Shown one piece after another: positions 12,301 through 17,350 of a stretch of DNA of 17,350 bases (positions are counted from its first letter, which is position 1; the number at the start of each line of letters is the position of its first letter). A model generated the notes under the pieces. The model saw only the letters and a program-made list of their open reading frames with translations. It had not been told where the DNA came from and did no database searches. The DNA is from an uncultured Clostridia bacterium. GTDB lineage: Bacteria; Bacillota; Clostridia; HGM11514. Position numbers and translations under genes: made by a program. The DNA lies in contig CABSMD010000035.1 in assembly GCA_902478725.1 (NCBI GenBank), positions 1-17,350 on the forward strand, given 5' to 3'.

Positions 12301-15289
12301 TGTGCAGTTTTACGGCCTGGAATTCACCGGCGGGAAGCAAAACGGCATTACCATGACCGGCGGCACCGGCAACCAGGTGAGAAAGTGCAGCATCAACACC
12401 ATGGAAAAGATCGGGTTTCTGGTGTATGACGGAACAAACAACGGGATATCCGACAGCGAGATCTACAACTGCGGCGCCGGTGCGATCACTCTGCGCGGCG
12501 GCGACAAACAGACGATTACCCCTGCCGGAAATTATGCAAAAAATAATGATGTACATGATTTTTCCCTGCTGAAAACCACTTACGCCTGTGGGGTGGATTT
12601 AGACGGTGTAGGAAACATTGTCAGCCACAATGAGTTTTACAACGCGCCCCATCTGGCTATCTTGTTCCACGGGGTGGACAACATCATAGAATACAACGAT
12701 TTTCACAATGTTGTCAGCAATGCGGCGGATATGGGGATCATCTACACGGGCAGGAGCCTGGCGGACCACGGCAATATCATCCGCTACAATTATTTTCACG
12801 ACTGCCCCCTCAGCATGACCGAGGTCAGAAACCCCACCAACGGCATTTTCAGCGATGACGGCAGCTGCGATACAGAAATATTCGGAAACGTGTTTGGAAA
12901 GAACATGAGCCAGCTCCAGATCATGAAATTCCACGGTGGCTTTGCCAACATCGCCAGAAACAACGTGGTGCTGGACGCGAAAGAGGTATTTTTTGTAGCG
13001 GACTGGCATCCCGACCAGTTTAGCCAGACCGTTGCGGGAACTTACAGCCGAAACGGATCGGTGGATAAAACATTTCATAATACCTGGATGACCATTAAGG
13101 GAAACCAGCACTATTACGACAGGTGGCCCTGGCTGAAGCAGTGCGAGAATCCGGAAACCATCGGATACATTCCCAATGTGTTCGGCCAGAACGCTGTGTT
13201 CTATATCGATGAGACTTACGACCGAGCGATGTGCTGGCGGGTTTCTATGCCGAATTATGTTGACATCCATATCGTCGGAGAGAAAGAAACCAACACCTTG
13301 TTTACTAAGCCAAATGAGGATTACACCAAGTATTTCGAGGATTATGAAAACGGCAATCTGGCTTTGACGGACGAAGCCTATGCCGTGATCCGGCAAAAGT
13401 CCCCCAATTTTACTTATATCCCATTTTCCCAAATGGGTCGTCAGGCGATCCAAAACCAAGCGCCGGTGATTCAATCGATAGAGATCACATCCGGAGAGGA
13501 TGCTTTAACGGCAAGCTACTGCTATCTGGACGCAGAAGGAGATTTGGAGGGAGATACCAAGATTATTTGGTTGGCCTCCGATTCTGCCGGCGGCGCTTAC
13601 CGGCAGGTTGGCGAGGGCGCAACCCTGCCTTTGACCGACGACCTGCTTTCTGTAAAGGTGGCTGTGATTCCGGCGGACGACCGTGGAAACATAGGGCAGA
13701 CCTACACCAGCGCCCCCTATTTTGCGGTGGGCAGCCGGGAATCCCTTGAACGGTTGCTGGGTTCCATGGAACAGGAATACGACGGCAGCGAAACCGGAAC
13801 CAGCTTGGGACAGTACCCTCAAAATGCCCGTGATGCATTTGCCGCTGCTATTGCGTCCGCAAAGGAGCAGGCTGGCGGCGCGGCAGACTTTACCGCGCTG
13901 ACAAAAGAGTTGTTGGATGCGTTTGAGATTTTTAAGGCAGAGCAGGTCACATCGGTTGCATACGCTTCTGACCAGCTGCGTGTGCCTGCGGGCTTGAAAC
14001 GGCTGGAGGTTACCCTGAAAGAAACAGACCGGTTCCAATTGGTGACAACAGAACCACTGCCGGATACCGTTATTCATACCACGCTAAATGGTACAGACGT
14101 GGTCTTTGCCCTGCCGGCGGGAACGGACTTGAACGGCCTGTTATTTGAAAAATTGGATGCCTTGAGCGCCGACTCCTTCTTAACAACGGCCTTTGTAATC
14201 AAAACGGCCGGGGTTGACATGGAGATTACGGTGTCCGATACGCTGAATATGCCTTATACCATAGAGAACGGGAGCCTTGCAAAGATTACCCCCAAAATCG
14301 TGGAACAAGGGCAAGCCTTCTCCTTTGCCGGCGGGGAGCTGGCATTCGGCAAGCCGTTTGTCCCCGGTACGGACGCAACATTGGCGGATATTCGGGTGAA
14401 TGGCAAAAGCGTTTCGCGGTTTGAACCTGGCAAGCTGGAGTATAAATATACATTAGCAAAGGATGCCGCCCAGTGGGAGGTTACCGCAACCGCGTCAGAC
14501 CCCAATGCGACTGTAACCATCGTTCAAGCGGAGTCGCCGGATCAAACGGTGCTGATTACCGTGACCGCCCAGGACAAAAAAACAACGCTTACTTATAAAG
14601 TTCAGCTTTCGCAGAAACAGGAAACCAACACGCCCTCCCCGACCTATGCGCCTCTTCCAACAAATGGCGGGAATGGCAATGGAAACGGCGGCGGAATCGG
14701 GAACAGCAGCGGCGCCGGCAATATTACCGGAATCGGCACGGGAGAATTTATGCAAACACCCGTGTTTGCCGACACCGCCGGACACTGGGCGCGGGAGGAT
14801 ATTGAAGAGATGTATCGCCGTGGGATCGTTTCCGGTGTTACACAAAGCACCTTTGAGCCGGACCGGGATATCACAAGAGCAGAATTTGCGGCGCTGGTAA
14901 CACGGGCGCTGGAGCTATCCGCAACCGAAGCGCCCGATTTCCTGGACGTACCGGCGGACTGCTGGTATGCGGATGAAGTGAGGGTAGCAGCGGCCGTGGG
15001 GATGATTAGCGGCTATGAAGGTATGTTCCGACCAGAGGAGCGTATTACCCGGGAGGAAATGACGGTTATTCTGGTGAAGGCATACCAGTTCCGCGGCGGA
15101 ACGATACCAGGCGGACCGCTCGGCGCGTTCGGGGACCGGGACAAGATCGCCCCATGGGCTCTTCCCTATGTGGAACAGGCGGTCGGGGCAGGTCTGATCA
15201 GCGGCATGACAGCCGATACCTTTGCCCCTGCGGAGAATGCCACACGCGCGCAAGCAGTGAGTGTTTTAAGACGTTTGTTAGACAGCTGA
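9341..15289 (+). CDS. Giant secreted SLH-anchored right-handed beta-helix protein
   Basis: A 1982-residue surface protein. A signal peptide (residues 1-23, KKKW then a hydrophobic core ending VLAG) leads two tandem units, each a concanavalin/LamG-like beta-sandwich (about 26-260 and 350-575) plus a small beta domain (264-345 and 577-660). A right-handed parallel beta-helix region runs about 669-1320, opening RQLYVATDGDDTGDGSF...ATLEKARDTIRG with VYLRGGTYFL. This opening is like pectate-lyase-fold and GH141-type glycosidases; the assignment is from memory. After it come an Ig-like segment, a helical segment near 1470-1530, a cadherin-like sandwich (~1690-1765), a Pro/Thr/Asn/Gly-rich linker, and three SLH domains (from about 1808, 1867 and 1930) that bind cell-wall polymer. 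AGGAAGG lies upstream of ATG 9341. It likely binds and cleaves a polysaccharide at the cell surface. Confidence 0.92.
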   Translation: MKKKWILLFLVLTMTVWTLPVLAGTTTQVLLSADFESFAENANVWSLGWYNDTDNRGYSDFAAQTDITGGKMGVGGKYRTVNDITANNGHVTILKENENKYLASAVRAESNYIGFVLDNPIKAPNLTLSFDAFMPADGTKAALRFVYDSNGTKEVSKLIDWIADYGSIWLYTPSGSQKSYQFDSIKGKWVTYTLGIDLESRSYTYQLSTKDGTVLDNKTGLTLPETTGQNLYGFEFYFTPGNTADYFGIDNIVLSQTEQKNEITVSKSGAGSVDINGVAYENGQAAEVDGESAALSVQAGEGYFIKRIAYDGQALKVDEKQTVFTATLPVAKSAVLEVVFQPEEDSTPGTCNIDFESFSPGDKGQSGMGMFDIAGTGTLAVPGGTMGIYGKGDGTDNSLAVIESGEAGNYLALYGYADTKQIGAGVALSSHIPHDNVILSFDAQIQEGGAKLDIQPYFCNPDGSGVDRGSFLTLTATNGILLNNKSTLLTKEKFAAYLGKWLNYKIKMNEEGFLVTVTDKTSGAVIAKNEAPYQTWLQGLDDLYGAIFLILDSSGAATEDRKSAMLDNVSFYPVGSEKTQIQVNCKEGASFSLNSQEIEAGKPIDAAEEDLFSVTALEGYSIASVIIGDQMQILTDDQFFSTPLSFVGYEGFLGITVIMSTKGSASGPRQLYVATDGDDTGDGSFAHPFATLEKARDTIRGYQSSGMMPEGGVTVYLRGGTYFLTQSFTLDGYLDSGTESAPITYRPYQDEKVTLSGGKLIDFSAFSNVQGEMRDRLIDEAAKDKVMVADFDNIGLDQFDQIPITDGNSTIASPLFIFDNQVLKLVRWPNTDDSSQWPRAKTINRGFCTRWAGQPESTENGTGYSKMSFTTDRSDLWNYNQPDMIWFGNWRYEWYAEAFYGTMNQQEKTIEASTYLLYGTDSGYLGGDGLPFRIYNVYEELDEAGEWYVDRQQRKFYFYPYETDKKQPVFKMASADFDLVTMKNTSYVQFYGLEFTGGKQNGITMTGGTGNQVRKCSINTMEKIGFLVYDGTNNGISDSEIYNCGAGAITLRGGDKQTITPAGNYAKNNDVHDFSLLKTTYACGVDLDGVGNIVSHNEFYNAPHLAILFHGVDNIIEYNDFHNVVSNAADMGIIYTGRSLADHGNIIRYNYFHDCPLSMTEVRNPTNGIFSDDGSCDTEIFGNVFGKNMSQLQIMKFHGGFANIARNNVVLDAKEVFFVADWHPDQFSQTVAGTYSRNGSVDKTFHNTWMTIKGNQHYYDRWPWLKQCENPETIGYIPNVFGQNAVFYIDETYDRAMCWRVSMPNYVDIHIVGEKETNTLFTKPNEDYTKYFEDYENGNLALTDEAYAVIRQKSPNFTYIPFSQMGRQAIQNQAPVIQSIEITSGEDALTASYCYLDAEGDLEGDTKIIWLASDSAGGAYRQVGEGATLPLTDDLLSVKVAVIPADDRGNIGQTYTSAPYFAVGSRESLERLLGSMEQEYDGSETGTSLGQYPQNARDAFAAAIASAKEQAGGAADFTALTKELLDAFEIFKAEQVTSVAYASDQLRVPAGLKRLEVTLKETDRFQLVTTEPLPDTVIHTTLNGTDVVFALPAGTDLNGLLFEKLDALSADSFLTTAFVIKTAGVDMEITVSDTLNMPYTIENGSLAKITPKIVEQGQAFSFAGGELAFGKPFVPGTDATLADIRVNGKSVSRFEPGKLEYKYTLAKDAAQWEVTATASDPNATVTIVQAESPDQTVLITVTAQDKKTTLTYKVQLSQKQETNTPSPTYAPLPTNGGNGNGNGGGIGNSSGAGNITGIGTGEFMQTPVFADTAGHWAREDIEEMYRRGIVSGVTQSTFEPDRDITRAEFAALVTRALELSATEAPDFLDVPADCWYADEVRVAAAVGMISGYEGMFRPEERITREEMTVILVKAYQFRGGTIPGGPLGAFGDRDKIAPWALPYVEQAVGAGLISGMTADTFAPAENATRAQAVSVLRRLLDS

Positions 15290-15305
15290 TTCCATCTCCT
15301 TTTTT

Positions 15306-15338
15306 AAAGGGCCGCAGTTTTTTATCTGCGGCCTTTTT
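15306..15338 (+). terminator. Intrinsic terminator after the SLH protein gene
   Basis: GGCCGCAG (15310-15317) pairs with CTGCGGCC (15326-15333) around an eight-nt T-rich loop. The stem extends through AAAG/TTTT pairing, and five Ts follow (15334-15338). Confidence 0.92.
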
Positions 15339-15354
15339 GATTGTTATAAAAAGA

Positions 15355-15383
15355 TTGCAAGGCCAAGCGACTTGCAGTATAAT
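15355..15383 (+). promoter_or_regulatory. Sigma-A promoter of the cytoplasmic beta-helix gene
   Basis: TTGCAA (15355-15360), a 17-bp spacer and a perfect TATAAT (15378-15383). Transcription would start about 30 nt before ATG 15419. It lies directly after the preceding terminator, so the downstream gene is a separate unit. Confidence 0.85.
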
Positions 15384-15418
15384 AAACCGTAAGAATATTT
15401 TTGTTAGGATGTGGAAGA

Positions 15419-16714
15419 ATGACCTATTATATCGATTCGCGGAGCGGCAGTTCGTCAAACAGCGGTTTGAGCGAAGGAGAGCCGCTTTCGGATTACCGGC
15501 AGATAGAAAAGATAGAACCGGGTGATACCGTTCTGTTCCGGCGCGGCAGCGTGTATCGCCGCGGCATCTTCTCACCGGACGGCGCGCCCGGTAAGCCGAT
15601 TTTATACGGCGCTTACGGTGATGGGGAAAAGCCGGTGTTTTACGGATCGGTCAATGTAAGCAACCCAAAGCTGTGGATGGAGCGGGAGCCGGACATTTGG
15701 CAGTATACCGCCGCACTGGGGTCGGAGGTCTGCAATGTCGTCTTTGACGGCGGGGAAAGCTGCGGTATTTTGGCTTGGCAGTATGAGGATTTGAAAGAGC
15801 AAGGGTATTGGTATGACTCCGCCATCGGCAGCTGTGAGGGCAATGCAACGCCGCCTGCGGGACCGCAGGGATTCTTTCTGTATTCAAAAGGAAATCCGGG
15901 GATGGTTTACCGAGAGATCGAAGCGGCGGTGTACGGCGACCGGATGCTGGCCAGCGGCAGGAGGCATGTCGTTTTTGACGGGTTGGCATTTCAAAACAGC
16001 GGGGTGCACGGCTATGCCGAACAATGCTGTGAGGATGTAACGGTGCGCAACTGTGAATTCCGATTTATCGGGGGCTGCGTGTGGGATCGGGAGCAGCACA
16101 TCCGCTTCGGAAACGCGTTTGAAATGTGGGAGGATGCCCAGGATTGCTGTTTTGAGCACAACATTTGCGATAACATCTATGATTCCTGTGTGACCCATCA
16201 GGGATCGGCAAACTGCCGCCCGCCAAAGCGGGTTTACTTCCGGAACAACCTTTTCCAAAATTACGGAATGGCAGCTTACGAAGCGCGCGACCGGATCGGG
16301 ATCGAGGTCTTTTTTGAAAACAACCGGTGTATCGGCGCCGGAGAGGGCTTTGCCATGCAGGACGAGACGCCGCCGCGCCGATCGGAAATCTGGCCGCAGC
16401 CGATGGGGCACCACCTCTTTTTATGGCGGATCGAAAATCCAACCGACGGCGGCTGCATTTGTGTGCGTGGTAATGAATTTGACTCGCCTCCCTATGGCGC
16501 GGCGGTATATTCGATCTGCAGCCCGGCGGCGGAAGCACAGTTTGTGATGAATGAAAACACATATCGGACAAGGGAAGGCAGCCTTCTCATCCGCTGGGGC
16601 GGGAAGAATTACAAGGGGGAAGAGTTTGCCTCTTATCAGGAGGTAAGCGGGCAGGACGGGAACAGCAAATTTATCTGTGACGTTTCAAAAATCATAGGGT
16701 ATGGAATGGATTGA
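15419..16714 (+). CDS. Cytoplasmic right-handed beta-helix protein, cysteine-rich
   Basis: A 431-residue protein opening with the YYIDSRSGSSSNSGLSE pattern and 'GDTVLFRRGSVYRRG', typical of parallel beta-helix (pectate-lyase-fold) carbohydrate-active proteins. Repeating turn segments appear (VTVRNCEFRFIGG, CCFEHNICDNIYDS, VYFRNNLFQNYG, VFFENNRCIGAG, CICVRGNEF). There is no signal peptide, and about 18 cysteines fit a reducing cytoplasm better than secretion. ATG 15419 is chosen; AGGATG and GGAAGA lie upstream, and the six-codon extension to TTG 15401 is unlikely. It has its own promoter and no close downstream partner. No catalytic residues can be assigned with confidence; it may process oligosaccharides released by a surface enzyme such as the SLH protein upstream. 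Confidence 0.82.
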   Translation: MTYYIDSRSGSSSNSGLSEGEPLSDYRQIEKIEPGDTVLFRRGSVYRRGIFSPDGAPGKPILYGAYGDGEKPVFYGSVNVSNPKLWMEREPDIWQYTAALGSEVCNVVFDGGESCGILAWQYEDLKEQGYWYDSAIGSCEGNATPPAGPQGFFLYSKGNPGMVYREIEAAVYGDRMLASGRRHVVFDGLAFQNSGVHGYAEQCCEDVTVRNCEFRFIGGCVWDREQHIRFGNAFEMWEDAQDCCFEHNICDNIYDSCVTHQGSANCRPPKRVYFRNNLFQNYGMAAYEARDRIGIEVFFENNRCIGAGEGFAMQDETPPRRSEIWPQPMGHHLFLWRIENPTDGGCICVRGNEFDSPPYGAAVYSICSPAAEAQFVMNENTYRTREGSLLIRWGGKNYKGEEFASYQEVSGQDGNSKFICDVSKIIGYGMD

Positions 16715-16723
16715 AAAAAATAC

Positions 16724-16752
16724 TTGCAAAATCACAGAAATTGTGATAACAT
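16724..16752 (+). promoter_or_regulatory. Sigma-A promoter of rpsB with internal palindrome
   Basis: TTGCAA (16724-16729), a 17-bp spacer and TAACAT (16747-16752). The spacer contains a perfect inverted repeat, ATCACA (16731-16736), N5, TGTGAT (16742-16747), placed like an operator. The predicted start is near 16759. Confidence 0.75.
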
Positions 16753-16759
16753 AGTTTGG

Positions 16760-16882
16760 CAAATAAAAGTACGCACGTCCCGCGACTGGATGCAGGTTGC
16801 CGAACCCGGCGATCACACGAGAGCCGGAAGGCCTGCTTGCAGGAAGACCGGGGCGGAGGTATGAAAAAACAGGAGGTAAGAC
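16760..16882 (+). ncRNA. Structured 5' leader of rpsB, possible ribosomal-protein autoregulatory element
   Basis: About 120 nt of untranslated leader can fold into a closed multi-branch structure. The outer helix is CGTCCCG (16776-16782) with CGGGGCG (16849-16855), one G-U pair. Inside it lies GCAGG (16792-16796) with CCTGC (16832-16836), enclosing two small hairpins, GCCG/CGGC (16799-16810) and GCC/GGC (16823-16832, tetraloop GGAA). An alternative hairpin CCTGC-TT-GCAGG (16832-16843) would break the inner helix. Ribosomal protein operons commonly carry such leaders, bound by their own protein (S2 leaders are known). The fold is hand-drawn and the family match is not verified. Confidence 0.5.
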
Positions 16883-17350
16883 ATGGCAGTTATTTCAATG
16901 AAACAGCTTTTGGAAGCGGGTGTTCATTTCGGACACCAGACCAGAAGATGGAACCCGAAAATGGCGGAGTACATCTTCACGGAAAGAAACGGGATCTACA
17001 TCATCGACCTGCAAAAGACGGTGAAGAAGATCGAAGAGGCGTATGCGTTTGTACGCGATACCGTCATGGACGGGGGAGATATCCTGTTCGTCGGTACCAA
17101 AAAGCAGGCGCAGGAGTCGATCAAGGAAGAGGCCGAACGGGTCGGCATGTACTTTGTCAATGCCCGCTGGCTCGGCGGCATGATGACCAATTTCAAGACC
17201 ATCCGCAAAAGGATCGACCGGATGAACCAGATCAAAAAGATGGAAGAGGACGGCACCTTTGACCTGTTGCCGAAAAAAGAGGTCATTAAGCTTCGCGGCG
17301 AAATGGAAAAGCTCGAAAAGTTCTTAGGCGGCATCAAGGAGATGAGAAAC
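16883..17350 (+). CDS. rpsB: 30S ribosomal protein S2, 3'-truncated by window edge
   Basis: 156 codons are seen from ATG 16883, with AGGAGGT 6 nt upstream; the frame is open to the last base. The protein starts AVISMKQLLEAGVHFGHQTR and continues with RWNPKMAEYIFTERNGIYII and ARWLGGMMTNFKTI, the hallmark segments of S2. S2 binds the 30S subunit near the S1 site. Full-length S2 is about 230-260 residues, so roughly the last 80-100 lie outside. The elongation factor Ts gene (tsf) normally follows in this position. The gene is preceded by its own promoter and a structured leader. Confidence 0.97.
   Translation, partial: MAVISMKQLLEAGVHFGHQTRRWNPKMAEYIFTERNGIYIIDLQKTVKKIEEAYAFVRDTVMDGGDILFVGTKKQAQESIKEEAERVGMYFVNARWLGGMMTNFKTIRKRIDRMNQIKKMEEDGTFDLLPKKEVIKLRGEMEKLEKFLGGIKEMRN

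Noticed and set aside
11783..12556. Long minus-strand frames (also 12599-13474 and 10967-11650) opposite the giant surface protein
   Set aside because: They are shadows of a clearly coding plus-strand gene with signal peptide and domains throughout, with no minus-strand promoters or ribosome-binding sites.
16756..17262. 168-codon open frame overlapping the rpsB leader and gene
   Set aside because: It runs in another frame through the secure rpsB coding sequence; its composition is low-complexity Arg/Gly/His, and its start lies within the predicted promoter/leader region.

Overview
The window looks like part of a chromosome of a Firmicute, most likely a Clostridia/Oscillospirales-type anaerobe of intermediate G+C. 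The signs are clear Shine-Dalgarno sites (AGGAGG), sigma-A promoters with 17-bp spacers, an ECF transporter, SLH surface anchoring, XRE regulators and the flanking housekeeping genes glyA and rpsB. Taxonomy is inferred from gene style only.

Layout. 1-2240: the 3' part of glyA, then a Gfo/Idh/MocA oxidoreductase, closed by a strong, probably bidirectional terminator. 2247-4109: a small regulatory island. Three leftward XRE genes (one with two HTH domains, and two that look like the same architecture split at an A6 tract) diverge from a small rightward gene whose promoter carries a perfect inverted repeat between -35 and -10. Behind it lies about 270 bp packed with seven inverted repeats, then a 53-codon leftward gene. 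4190-7412: a four-gene operon encoding a TrpP-like membrane protein, two ECF-type ATPases and an EcfT protein, with overlapping junctions and its own promoter and terminator. 7449-8207: a leftward AraC-family regulator. 8413-15338: a nucleoside hydrolase-like protein and, 22 bp later, a 1982-residue secreted SLH-anchored beta-helix protein. 15355-16714: a cytoplasmic, cysteine-rich beta-helix protein with its own promoter. 16724-17350: promoter, structured leader and 5' part of rpsB.

The most striking signal is the transporter leader. Its first ~40 nt hold eight NAG triplets (CAG, then seven GAG/TAG) spaced exactly every 5 nt from 4224 to 4261. This is the pattern bound by TRAP, the tryptophan RNA-binding attenuation protein. 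It is followed by a hairpin (4318-4345) that buries the AGGAGG ribosome-binding site and runs into six Ts. The left arm of that hairpin can instead pair with the TRAP repeats (AGCAGAG with CTCTGCT). This predicts tryptophan-dependent attenuation of an ECF-type tryptophan importer: with tryptophan, TRAP covers the repeats, the hairpin forms and expression stops. Motifs in the two ATPases also predict one consensus and one degenerate ATP site.

The right half reads as glycan or nucleoside-linked metabolism (AraC sensor, hydrolase, surface beta-helix protein, cytoplasmic beta-helix protein), but no substrate can be read from the sequence.
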